Origin: Balamuthia mandrillaris
Taxonomy: Eukaryota; Discosea; Longamoebia; Balamuthiidae
Reading direction: 5' to 3'
DNA: 57,500 nt
NCBI GenBank assembly: GCA_031835245.1
Contig: JAVKOQ010000247.1
Span: 1 to 57,500, forward strand
Shown: positions 41,851 to 51,900 of the stretch, in pieces
Numbering within the stretch: the stretch's first letter is position 1
How the letters are laid out: every line of letters starts with the position of its first letter
Notes under the pieces: generated by a model
The model's input: only the letters and a program-made list of their open reading frames with translations
Told to the model about the DNA's origin: nothing
Databases searched by the model: none
Made by a program: the position numbers and the translations under genes

Positions 41851-43086
41851 TCTTGTGGAAGGCGCAGAAGCTTGCCACTGGATGAAAAGGCGGAGATTTG
41901 TAATTACCTGTGCACGGGATTGGCCTATGAGGATACAATGCCCTTGCTGTGCTGCACCTGGCTTTTGCTTGCGCAAGTAGCTCTGCATTTTTGCAACGGT
42001 GCATTTCTCCTCAGGAGATAAGTAGCCTGTGCGACGAAGATATGCCTCTACATCTTCAATCTCCTCTGCAGCCTTCTTACGAGTCTTAAGGCGGGTTTGT
42101 AGCTGAGGCAATCATTCACAGAAGGCCTTGTACCGCTGTTCTGCACATACCTTTCATGTCATGGCAGAGTTGAGGAGCTCTCAGGCTTGTTTTCACAGGT
42201 TGAACCTGTTGGAATAGCGGTGCATCCATTCAATAATTTTCTCAGAAGGGGCACTACGTACCTTTGCTATCGCAGATATGATTGGCCAACGGACAGCAGA
42301 GTTGTCATTCCACAGGCGGTTTACCAAGCTGAATAAGCACTCTCCTGAACAATTGGTGCTTTTGATGTAAAGCACAGAGCTGGGGCGGGTGCTGTTTCCC
42401 TCTTTTGTGGGCAAGAAAGCTCCGTTGTGCTTCTCCAGCATAAACTGTGCTGCTTTTGCCCATTCCTGCGCAAAGAGAAAGAGGAAGACCTTGTCAGTTG
42501 CTGCTGTTGAGGATTGCTGTACCTGTTCCTGTGAACATAGGTTTAAGGCCAAGCCTGTTGGCACAGTGTGAAGGAAGGTTGGTAAGTCCCCCAACTGCAA
42601 GCCAAATTCTTCTGCCAAGGAGGCCGGATGTGATGCTAGGTGCTTTACCCTCTCATAGAGAGCAGCAAGGCGATGGAGATAGCGTTGGTGGTTGTGTTCC
42701 TTGTTGCTGTTGCTCATCAGGGGTTTAAGGATTTGTAGGCTCCAGGTCATCACTTGTAGGGCTGAGACTACTGTGGAGTGGTGCAGCATTTCAAACAAAT
42801 CCCCCACAGTACTCACAGTATTGATGTGCTTCTCTAGATCCATCCACTCTTGCAAAAGGTTTGTTGATGGGGAATAACCCTGCGGATCAAGAAAGGGACG
42901 GCACGTAAGCGACTCTGGGTTTATTCACAAGAAAAGGGGTGTGGACCAAAGTGTGTGCTTTGAATGTGTCGCGAGGAAAAAGGGAAAATAAAAAGGGCGA
43001 GAAAATTTGGAGGTATCGGGGAGAGTGTCGACAAGAAGTCATAATAGTTGGTTTTCCAACAGGTTTGCAGTAACCATCTCCGCCAT
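41822..43086 (-). pseudogene. Unknown gene split by a solo LTR near its start
   Basis: The main frame (42855-42193) begins QEWMDLEKHINTVS and ends HRYSNRFNL. It is helical and Leu-rich, with no recognised domain. On the far side of the LTR the minus strand offers ATG GCG GAG at 43086 and stays open up to the insertion, in phase with the frame beyond it. The LTR therefore seems to have landed about eight codons into the gene. A second exon (about 42111-41945, TRLKTRKKAAEEIEDVEAYL) and a short last one (IHAFFLRAT, stop 41824-41822) are likely. The LTR near the start probably ends normal expression, unless a downstream start is used. Confidence 0.5.
42862..43061 (-). mobile_element. Solo LTR of the chromovirus family
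   Basis: The 200-bp copy is nearly identical to the LTRs of the element at 48758-54325, with TGTTG...CAACA ends. It is flanked by a 4-bp repeat, GGTT, on both sides. This fits integration followed by LTR-LTR recombination. It looks recent. Confidence 0.9.
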
Positions 43087-43130
43087 GTTTTTGAAGGTGA
43101 CATACTGTGTAGCACTAACACTTAGGTTAG

Positions 43131-43170
<40 letters not shown>

Positions 43171-43194
43171 CTATCACCGCTGTCATAGTAGACT

Positions 43195-43435
43195 TGTTGG
43201 AAAGGGAGAACAACACGAAAGGACGGGGCCAAAACATATTATTCAAGAGGAACAATGTGTCACACGTCTAAACAAAATAAAACTGATGCGTGGATACAAG
43301 AGGCGAAGCAAAGAACGTGATAGCTTGCTCCAAACTCCGCGGTCAGTCTGTGTTAGCATGGCAAGAAAAGGAAATAGAAGAAGAAAGGAGGGAAAAGGTG
43401 TGAAGAAGAGGTGGTGCTATGTTGACTTGTCAACA
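43195..43435. mobile_element. Possible solo LTR or small insertion of another family
   Basis: The segment starts TGTTGG and ends GTCAACA, is about 241 bases long and lies between two copies of the dispersed GGCTATC motif. TAGACT occurs on both sides, but that word belongs to the dispersed motif and may not be a target duplication. No match elsewhere in the window. Confidence 0.35.
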
Positions 43436-43504
43436 GTTAGACTTCTGGCTATCACTGCTGTCATAGTAGACTTCTGACTATTGTTGCTTGCTGTCATCTC
43501 TCTC

Positions 43505-43800
43505 TCTCCCACGCAAAAAAAAACCAGCTATTTGGTGCGCCACTTATTAGCATTTTTTTTCACCACATAAAAAAACCAGCTATTTGGTGCGCCACTTTGT
43601 AGCACTTTTTTCACCACCACGTAAAAAAACCAGCTATTTGGTGTGCCACTTATTAGCATTTTTGCCAGTATAGTGGACTAGTAAAAATGCAAAATCCAAA
43701 AAATTGCATGGAGTTGGGGACAAAATCTCCTCTCCTCCCCATATTAAACCCCGTGGTATCTCTTATCCATTGACCGATCCAGGGACAAAATCTCCTCTCC
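43505..43800. repeat. Third copy of the terminal repeat of the 30.4-32.9 kb unit
   Basis: It matches 32705-32950 closely, in the same orientation, but has three iterons instead of two. The block from CCAGTATAGTGGACTAGTAA to GGGACAAAATCTCCTCTCCT is nearly identical. No inverted partner was seen nearby. It lies directly upstream of the F-box/ankyrin gene cluster. Confidence 0.85.
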
Positions 43801-43824
43801 TCTCTATATCGATGTTAATAACCT

Positions 43825-43913
43825 TTGGTTGGTTAATAACCCTTGGTTGGTTAATAACCCTTGGTTGGTTAATAACCCTTGGTTGGTTAATAACCCTTGG
43901 TTGGTTAATAACC
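43825..43913 (+). repeat. Tandem 18-bp repeat upstream of an F-box/ankyrin gene
   Basis: About five TTGGTTGGTTAATAACCC units lie about 75 bases before the ATG at 43990. Single related words (CCTTGGTTGGTTAATT at 45946, ATTGGTTAATAAC at 47539, CCTTGGTTAATAA at 44651) precede the other plus-strand paralogs. It may be a promoter element of the family. Confidence 0.75.
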
Positions 43914-43989
43914 AATTCCCCCCCCCCTCTTGTTTATATATATATATATATATATTTATTCACTTGCTTTTTTCTCAAAAAAAAAAAAA

Positions 43990-44485
43990 ATGGATTCCTC
44001 CTCCTCCTCCCTCCCTACTGAGATCTGGCACCACATCCTCAGAGATCACCTACCCCATGAATGGAAAGGCATTGCTGCTTGTACCTGCATCACCTTCTGG
44101 TCTCTTCTCCTGGAATCTGTTGATACCGCCGCCACCGCCGCTGCCGCCAGGAGGGGAGTCAAGCGCAAGAGGGGCTCTGAACCAGCCCCAGCCCCAGCCA
44201 CAGTGCTAGTGCTACTGCTACCGCCCACTCCCCCTCTGCTCTACATGAGCGCCTGCGCCTCCTCTGTTCCCCTCATCCAATGGGCTTGCCACAACCACTG
44301 CCCCTGGAACAAGTGAACCTGCGCCCACGCCGCCAAAGGTGGCCACCTGGAAGTGCTTCAGTGGGCTTGTGCCAATGGATGCCCCTGGGACTATTGCGTC
44401 CCCCTCTACTCTCATGAGGAGATGCTTCGCTGGGCCTGCACCAACGGTGGCCCTTCTCCCCCCATTATCTTTTTTAGAAGAACAT
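43990..44485 (+). pseudogene. F-box/ankyrin-type protein, broken copy A
   Basis: The N-terminus LPTEIWHHILRDHLPHEWKG is an F-box-like start. A linker (AARRGVKRKRGSE) and the first ankyrin-type unit follow. A TGA at 44314-44316 stands where paralog C has CGA (Arg), and the frame goes on behind it with CAHAAKGGHLEVLQWAC. Later units are garbled. It is most likely decayed. Confidence 0.75.
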
Positions 44486-44639
44486 AAAAAACAAAGCCAT
44501 TCATTCATTCATTCATTCTTGTCGCTGACTGACCACTGTTGTAGTATTTGTGTGGCAAAAAAAAATCTCCTCTCTCTCTTTCTCTCTCACTGACGTTACC
44601 CTTGGTACATACCCTTTGGTTTTCCTCCCCCCCCCCTCC

Positions 44640-44745
44640 AAAAAAAAATACCCTTGGTTAATAAAGGTCAACACATTCCCTCAGCTCTCACAGCTGCACT
44701 TCCTCCCTTTCCCTCATTCAGTGGGCTCGCAACAACCACTGTCCA
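44640..44745 (+). pseudogene. Fragment of an F-box/ankyrin paralog
   Basis: It has the promoter word CCTTGGTTAATAA, then about 75 bases matching the piece that encodes SSLPLIQWARHNHCPW in the intact paralog (for example CAGTGGGCTCGCAACAACCA). The F-box part is missing. Confidence 0.5.
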
Positions 44746-44769
44746 GCAGCAGCAGCGCCTCAAACACGT

Positions 44770-45865
44770 TCATGGGAATTTTTTCCCACGAAACGCAATG
44801 AGTGTACAACACTGCAACGAATCCCAAGGACAGGGCGGATCCTGTGCACGCAGCCACCACAGAACGTCCATGTGGCCTCCTGCTGCAGTGTGGTAGCACG
44901 TATCCTTGCCCCAGGGACATGGCGGGACCTGCGCCCTCAGCCACCTCAGCACATCGAGGTGGCCATTCATGGCAGCACTATTACAGGCTCCCTCACCCCA
45001 TGGGAACGGTGGGTTCTGTGAGTGCGCCCACCTCAGCACATCCAGGCGGCCGTTTCCGGCTGCGGCGTTGCACACCACATGGGTGGTGCTCACTAGGTCG
45101 AAATTTCGCTCCTGCACCCATTCCAGGATGTAGATCCGGCACGCATGTGCAGCAGCATTGACCACGTCCAAATTGATGGGGCATGGTGGGCACAGAGAAC
45201 CCATCCACTGCAGCACGTCCAGGCGCCCGTGCTTGATTGCTTCATCGACTGTGCATGAGCCCAATCAGCATGGGGGTCGCAGCGACCCCGCCCATTGTAG
45301 CACGTCCAAGTGGCCTCGTGCAGCCGCCCTCCTACAGACCTGCTCGTCCCAGGGGCAAGGGGGTCCTGCTTCCATAGCCACTGCAGCACATCCAACCTGC
45401 CCCTGGAAGCAGCTGCAGTGCACACGTCCTCGTTCCAGGGGCATGGTGAGGAAAGCTGCCCCGTAACCACTTGAGCACGTTGAGATGGCCGTTCCTCGCG
45501 GCCTCGGTGCAGACCGCCAGGGTTATGGGGAACTTGTAGGGTTCCTGGCGGTCCATCCATTTCAGCACCTCCAGGTGGCCCCCTGCTGCAGCCATCACGG
45601 ACACCTTGTGCTTACACTCGAAGGGAGGCCCTATGCTCAGCATCCACCTCAAGAGCGCCACCGATGACACACATGCTGATACGCACAGCGGGGGCAGTGA
45701 GAACTCATCGTCATCATCATCCCGCTGCTGCTGCCACTGAGACATTGCAACCTCCCTCCATAGAGGGCACACATACATGGCCACACCCAACCACCTGCGT
45801 GGGAGGTGCTCGCACAGCACCGCGCTCAACATCTCTATCGGCAACACCTCGTTTACATTCGACAT
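44770..45865 (-). pseudogene. F-box/ankyrin-type protein, broken copy B
   Basis: The start MSNVNEVLPIEMLSAVLCEH at 45865 is F-box-like. Ankyrin-type units such as AAAGGHLEVLKWMDRQ, GRLDVLRWAHSQNPPFPWGE and NGHLDVLRWLRAQVPPCPWG follow. They are spread over three frames (45865-45332, 45560-45093, 45264-44770), so at least two frameshifts break it. This copy is more diverged and more GC-rich than A, C and D and lies on the opposite strand. Confidence 0.75.
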
Positions 45866-45984
45866 TTATGTGTGTGTTTTTACATAAATGTATATCCTAG
45901 GGCCTAAAATTTCCTCTCTATCAACGCTAATCACCAAATACCCTTGGTTGGTTAATTTAATATTTATTTGTTTTTCTTTTTTTC

Positions 45985-46019
<35 letters not shown>

Positions 46020-46020
<1 letters not shown>

Positions 46021-46925
46021 TGGATTCCCCCCTCCCTCCCGAGATCTGGTACCACATCCTCAGAAATCACCTACCCGAAGATTGGAAAGGCATCGCCGCT
46101 CGTACCTGCACTCTCTTCTGGTCCCTTCTATTGGCTGATACCATGAGGGGAGACAAGCGCAAGAGGGGCTCCGACCAGCCAGCCACAGCCACAGCCACAG
46201 CCACAGCCACAGCCCCAGTGCTAGCGCTAGCGCTACCGCCCACTCCCCCTCCGCTCTACATGCACGCCTGTGTTTCCTCCCTACCTCTCATCCAGTGGGC
46301 TCGCCACAACCACTGCCCCTGGGACCAACGAACCTGCGCCCACGCCGCCAAAGGTGGTCACCTGGAAGTGCTCCAGTGGGCTCGTGCCAATGGATGTCCA
46401 TGGGGTAAGGAGACTTGTGCTTGGGCGGCTCAAGTAGGGCATCTGGACCTGCTCCACTGGGCTCATGCCAATGGATGCCCTTGGAGTACAGAAACTTGTT
46501 CCAACGCCGCATGAGGAGGCCATCTAGAAGTGTTGAAATGGGCTCGTGCCAACGGCTGTCCTTGGGACGCATATACCTGCTCCAATGCAGCTTTTGGAGG
46601 CCATCTGGAGGTGTTGAAATGGGCTCGTGCCAATGGAGGCCCCTGGGATAGAATAACGTGTTCCATGGCAGCTTACAGGGGCCATCTGGAGGTGCTGAAA
46701 TGGGCTCGTACCAACGGCTGTCCATGGGACACAGATATCTGCTCCTCTGCAGCCGAAGGAGGCCATCTGGATGTGCTCCAGTGGGCTCGTGCCAACGGCT
46801 GCCCCTGGGACGAATGGACCTGTGTCTGCGCAGCTGAAGGAGGCCATCCAGAGGTGCTCCAATGGGCTCGTACCAACAGCTGCCCATGGTATAATGAAGT
46901 TATTGTAGTTGGATATTCTAATTAA
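46020..46925 (+). pseudogene. F-box/ankyrin-type protein C, one in-frame TGA
   Basis: MDSPLPPEIWYHILRNHLPE begins the protein. About eight units of the type AAxGGHLEVLxWARANGCPW (period 27 residues) follow, up to a stop at 46923-46925. A single TGA at 46512-46514 interrupts an otherwise open frame of about 300 codons, between NAA and GGHLEVLKW. It is recent decay, a sequencing error or stop read-through. Such F-box plus WxxxNGCPW ankyrin proteins are common in amoebae and in giant viruses that infect them. They probably recruit targets to a ubiquitin ligase. Confidence 0.75.
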
Positions 46926-47604
46926 TTCTCTACGGAAAAAAGGGTGACGCTTCATGTCGTTATGAAGCTCTCTATGTCGTCATAGCAAAAAAAAAAATAA
47001 TAAATAAAAAGTTGGCACAGACAGGAACAGTATAAATGGGTTTTATTTTTAGAGATTTGCTCTTATTGGCACACTTTGCACCTTGCGTCTTTGCTTGCTT
47101 GTTGCTTTGAGGAGGTGAATATGAAGGCAAAGTAGATTGGTGTTTTATTGATTCTCCCCTCCAAGACTCAGGGAGGAATGTGGTGAGGATCACCATCCAG
47201 AGCTCCACGGGCAGTCCAGCTATACACAAGAGTCAAGTGCAAGAGGATAGATAAACTGAGGAAAAACTCCCTTTTTCGCCCTTCTTGAACACCTGTGCTG
47301 CTCGTAAAAAGCCCATCGACATGACTTGTATCAGAAAGACAGATGATTTACTTGCTACAGTTTGCTTCTGTTTTTTTTTTGGAAACTGGTTGCTGTAAGG
47401 ATGACAACTTTCTTTTTATTATTATTTGTAGACAACCCAAAAAAAAGAACGAGTGATGTCATCACAAATAAAAAGCAAAAAAAAAAACGGTTTCCTGTAG
47501 GGAAAGAACACGCTAGGGTGCGATCTGGTTTCCCTGCCAATTGGTTAATAACAACAACGATAATGTGTTAATAACCCCTTAACGCCCTGGCCAGCCAAAA
47601 AAAA
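46926..47604. other. Spacer between paralogs C and D
   Basis: Contains the words ATGTCGTTATGAAGC and ATGTCGTCATAG near 46950-46985. A minus-strand frame (47229-46972) opens with LPVELWMVILTTFLPESWRG, itself an F-box-like start. So a further, truncated F-box copy on the minus strand is likely here. Confidence 0.45.
46972..47229 (-). pseudogene. Truncated F-box-like copy E
   Basis: MCIAGLPVELWMVILTTFLPESWRG parallels LPPEIWYHILRDHLPDEWKG of copy D. After it the sequence becomes Ser/Lys-rich and stops, without ankyrin units. It could be a short gene or a 5' remnant. Confidence 0.4.
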
Positions 47605-48327
47605 ATGAATTCCTCCTCTGACAACACCTCCTTCCTCCCTCCAGAGATCTGGTATCACATACTCAGAGATCACCTACCCGATGAATGGAAAGGCATCGCC
47701 ACTCGTACCTGCACCCTCTTTTGGTCCCTTCTCCTGGCCAATACCAAGAGGGGAGTCAAGCACAAGAGGGGCTCCAACCAGCCAGGAGCACCAGCTCTAG
47801 TGACAACCCCAGCTCCAGCTCTAGCTCCAGTGCTAGCGCCCACTCTCCCGCAGCTTTTCATGCGCGCTTGCCTATCCTCCCTACCCCTCATCCAATGGGC
47901 TCGCCACAACCACTGCCCCTGGAACAAGAAGGTTTGCGTGGCTGCTGCGGACAGAGGCCATCTGGAGGTGCTCCAGTGGGCTCGCGCCAACAGCTGCCCA
48001 TGGGATAGGAGGGTTTGCATGGCTGCCTCAGACAGAGGTCATCTGGCGCTGCTCCAATGGGCTCGTGCCAACGGTTGCCCCTGGGACGTGTGGATCTCTG
48101 TACTGGCAGCAAAGGGAGGCCATCTGGAGGTGCTCCAATGGGCTTGTGTCAACGGTTGCCCCTGGAATATAATGGTCTGTATCTCAGCAGCTCGACAAGG
48201 GCATCTGGGCCTGCTCTGCTGGGCTTGCAAGAATGGATGTCCATGGGATAAATGGGTCCGTATCTCAACAGCTCAAGAAGGGCATTTGGACCTGCTCCGC
48301 TGGGCTCATGAGAATGGATGCCCATAG
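47605..48327 (+). CDS. F-box/ankyrin-type protein D, intact
   Basis: The single exon gives 240 residues. The F-box-like N-terminus is LPPEIWYHILRDHLPDEWKG (residues 11-30). An Arg/Lys linker and an Ala/Pro-rich hinge lead to about five units with the core GHLEVLQWARANSCPWDRR. The frame ends ENGCP followed by TAG. It is shorter than copy C, mainly by fewer repeat units. It is the only member of this cluster without a break, so it is the likely active one. A presumed substrate-binding subunit of an SCF-type ubiquitin ligase; that role is by analogy only. Confidence 0.8.
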   Translation: MNSSSDNTSFLPPEIWYHILRDHLPDEWKGIATRTCTLFWSLLLANTKRGVKHKRGSNQPGAPALVTTPAPALAPVLAPTLPQLFMRACLSSLPLIQWARHNHCPWNKKVCVAAADRGHLEVLQWARANSCPWDRRVCMAASDRGHLALLQWARANGCPWDVWISVLAAKGGHLEVLQWACVNGCPWNIMVCISAARQGHLGLLCWACKNGCPWDKWVRISTAQEGHLDLLRWAHENGCP

Positions 48328-48455
48328 GCTGCCCAGGCTGCCATCTTCTAGATGGGCTCAGCACCAGCTGGTCTTCTGCCACCTCCACCCCCCCCCCCTT
48401 TATATTAAGAATTCTACTCTCTACTTTTTACCACTGTTTTTAAACTGTCTTTAGA

Positions 48456-48487
<32 letters not shown>

Positions 48488-48499
48488 ATACATAAATTT

Positions 48500-48685
48500 T
48501 AGGCTTCTAACTTGGTGAGTTTCACCATTCCCTATGCAAAAATTCAGACTTCTAACTTGGTGAGTTTTGTTATTGATATTCCCTTATACAAAAATTTAGG
48601 CTTCTAACTTGGTGAGTTTTGCTATTGATATTTTTTCCTATACAAAATTTAGGCTTCTAAGTTGGTGAGTTTTGCCTTTTATTTG
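48500..48685 (+). repeat. Four tandem copies of a 50-60 bp unit
   Basis: CTTCTAACTTGGTGAGTTT recurs at about 48505, 48550, 48600 and 48652, with short AT-rich spacers (TATTGATATT...TACAAAAATTTAGG). Each unit contains a donor-like GGTGAGTTT. No gene is visible from 48330 to the LTR at 48758. Confidence 0.8.
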
Positions 48686-48757
48686 GCCAATCCTCCCTCC
48701 TTTGTCCTTCTCTTTGCTTTCCTTTTATTTTATGTAAACCATTCATTCTAAGAGTGA

Positions 48758-48953
48758 TGTTGATGGGGAATAACCCTGCGGATCAAGAAAGGGACGGCAC
48801 GTAAGCGACTCTGGGTTTATTCACAAGAAAAGGGGTGTGGACCAAAGTGTGTGCTTTGAATGTGTCGTGAGGAAAAGGGGAAAATAAAAAGGGCAAGAAA
48901 AATTGGAGGTATCGGGAGAGTGTCGACAGAAGTCATAATAGTTGTTTTCAACA
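48758..48953 (-). repeat. 3' LTR of the chromovirus
   Basis: About 196 bases with TG...CA ends. It is preceded, in element orientation, by a purine-rich tract. Confidence 0.95.
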
Positions 48954-48976
48954 TTTCACTGCCTTCCCAAAGAGAA

Positions 48977-51900
48977 CTAACGCCGTTTGCGACGTTTCTT
49001 GGTCTTGGGGTACTTCTTCCCCCAGTAGGTGGTGATGAGTCGCTGGGAGCCGAAGTCCTTGGCTGCAACCCAGGAGTTATCCGAGTCGGGGTATCCTTTC
49101 CACTTCACGAGATAGTAGCGGTCAGAAGGTGGGCCGTCATGGTCGAGGACCTTTTCAACTTCGAAGTGCTTATCTTCAAAAGGAGTGTTGGGATCAACAA
49201 GCTTGAGAGCACTTGGAGGAACCTTGTCAGGGAGTATGTCGCCAGTGATGTCCTGAAGGACGTAGGCTCCGTTGTTGGTGCAGTGGTGGATGATGAAGGG
49301 GCCGAGATATTTAGGATCGGTTTTGGAGTTTGCTGACGAGTTTTTCAGCATTACCTTGTCGCCGGGAGAAAAATGGGTGATTTTGTTGTTGGCGTTGAAA
49401 TACTTTTCTACGTTAGCGGAGTATTTGGCAACCTTTTCGTAGATGGAGGGGTAGACGATTTGCAGCATGACCTTGGTGAGAGAGGTGATCTCACGAGGAG
49501 TTTTAAGCTTGGATATGCTTTCAAAGTAGTTTTCTGGGTAGGAAAGAGGCCTGCCGAAGAAGAGCTCAAAGGGTTTGGAGTCTGAGCGACGGGATATGCG
49601 CTGATTCAGGGCGAATTGAGCAATGGGGAGGAACGTGGACCAGTGTCCGAGGTCGCCTTTAAGGGATTTCAGGAGCATGGATTTGGTGAGCTTGACGTGG
49701 CTTTCTGCAGCTCCGTTGGCTCGTGGGTGGTATGAAGAGATGAACCGGTGGTCGAAACCTGCCTGGTCACGTACTGCGGACATGATTTTGTTGACAAATT
49801 CAGTGCCGTTGTCAGACTGGACGATTTTGGGGAAGCCGAGTTCGCAGATGATCTTGACAAACTCACGGGAGACTTCTTCCGCGGATTTGTCCTTGAGAGG
49901 GCGGAGAATCGTAAAACGTGTGGCGATGTCCGTGATGATGAAGATGTATTGATAGCCCATGAAGTCTGTTTGCAAGGGGCCAGTAAGGTCGATAGCGATA
50001 TGCTCGAAAGGAAAAGTAGCATGTATCGACTTGAGAGGGTGGAAGCCGAGCCGTGTGACGTTGAAGCGAAGGCATTCCTTGCAATGGCGTGCTGTGTTGT
50101 GGCAGTCATTGCGGATGTTGGGCCAGAAGTAACCTTCCTTAAGCACTTTGCGAAGGAGGCTTTCAGCACCTTCGTGGCCGATGGAGTGGAGTCGTTCCAA
50201 GATTTGTTGACGTTCGTTGGGTGGAGGAACCGTTTTGCTGAGAAGGTCCTTGATGAAGTCGTTTAACGTACGTGAGGGAGCCGAGAGTTGGCTGTCGTCG
50301 AGTTCGATGTTGTTGACTTTGGGTTTAGGGGCCAGAGTTTTGGCGCTCTGAGGAACTTGAGGAACATTCAGCGGTGCATTGCCGAGGATGGAAGGAGCGT
50401 ACAATCGCGAGAGGGAGTCCTCTAAGATATGATGAATGCCAGGCCGATGGAAAACCTCGAAGTCGTAGTGAAGGATTACAAGAGCCCAGTGTGCGAGCGT
50501 GCTGTTGAGGTCTTTTGCGTTGAAAAGATGCACAAGAGGTCTGTGGTCCGTGTAGAGTAGGAAGCGTCGGCCGATGAGGTAGTAGTGGAATCTGCGAAGC
50601 GCGAAGATGATGGCAAGCAGCTCTCGTTTGATGGAAGGATAATTGCGTTGAGCGGGGTTAAGAGCCTTGCTGGCGAAGCAGATGTAGCTACGCTTGCCGT
50701 TGTCGTCTTCTTGGTAAAGTACAGCGCCAACACCATGCTGAGAAGCGTCGGTGCCAACACGAAAGGGTTTGTCCCAATCTGGTGCGCTTAAGATGGTTGG
50801 ACTGGAGATGACGCGCTTGAAAGTGTCAAGTGCTTGTTGACAGCCGTCATTCCAATAAGGTCGGATATCAGGGACGTTCCGGAGAGGTTCGAGGGGTGCC
50901 GCGATCTCTGCGTAGCGAGGGATGTAGTCCCGAAGGAAGTTGGTGAAACCTAGGATACTCTGTATTTGTTTGCCTGTGGTGGGAGTAGGTAAAGTAGAAA
51001 AGGTAGAGATTTTCTCTAGGTCAGGTAGGCGGCCATCTCTTGATACAATATGACCAAGGAGTCGCACTCGGGTATATCCAAACTGGCATTTCTCGAGGCG
51101 GAGGCGGAGGCCTGCAACAGTGAGGGCATCGATGACCTTGACGATGTCACTGATGTGCTGTTCCAGCGAAGAGGATTTGGTGAAGACCAAGATATCGTCC
51201 ACGTAGTGGGAGGAGATGTCGATCAGGAGGCGAAGGGCGGCTGCGATGAAGCGGGACATGACAGCCTGAACGTGCTTGACGCCGAAAGGTGCGCCTACGA
51301 ACTTGAGCCGTACGCCATACCATGTGAAGGTAAGCTTTTCTTGGTGAGGTGGATAAACCAGGATTTGGTTGTAGGACCAGACGAGGTCCAAAAGGGTAGC
51401 CCATTTGAGGCCTAGAGCTCGTTCGATGAGAACTTTGGTGTCCTCGATCGGGTACTCGTCATCAGCGAGGAGAGGGTTAATGCCACCGGGGTCAATACAG
51501 ATTCTGACTTTCGACCATTTGCCATGTTCGTCTTTTTTGGGGACTGGAAGGATGGGAGAATTCCATTGGCAGTCGAGTGAAGAGAGTGCAATGACGCCGT
51601 GTCGGAGCCATTCGGTGAGTTGCCTAAAGACTGAGTTGTGATAGATCTCGGGGATAGTGTACTGTTTGCGGAAAACAGGTTTGGCATCGCCGGTGTTAAG
51701 GTAAATTACACTTTCCGGAAGGGAACTGCTGGGGCCGTGAGGCACTTGCTGGTTGCGCTGGAGCGCGTCGTGGATGCCTTCAGCGATCTTTCGAGCAGTG
51801 TCGGGAGGAGGAGGAAGCTCAACACATTTGTCCTTGTCGGAAATGTTGGAGTCGTCTTCCTTGAATTCTTCTCGTTCGCTAGGAAGAGGATAACGCACAG

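Noticed and set aside
130-46985. GACGACATG/GACGACACG words near several gene ends as a regulatory code
   Set aside because: They occur near 150, 1340, 34340, 39230 and 46960, but spacing and orientation relative to genes are inconsistent; could be chance or remains of one repeat.
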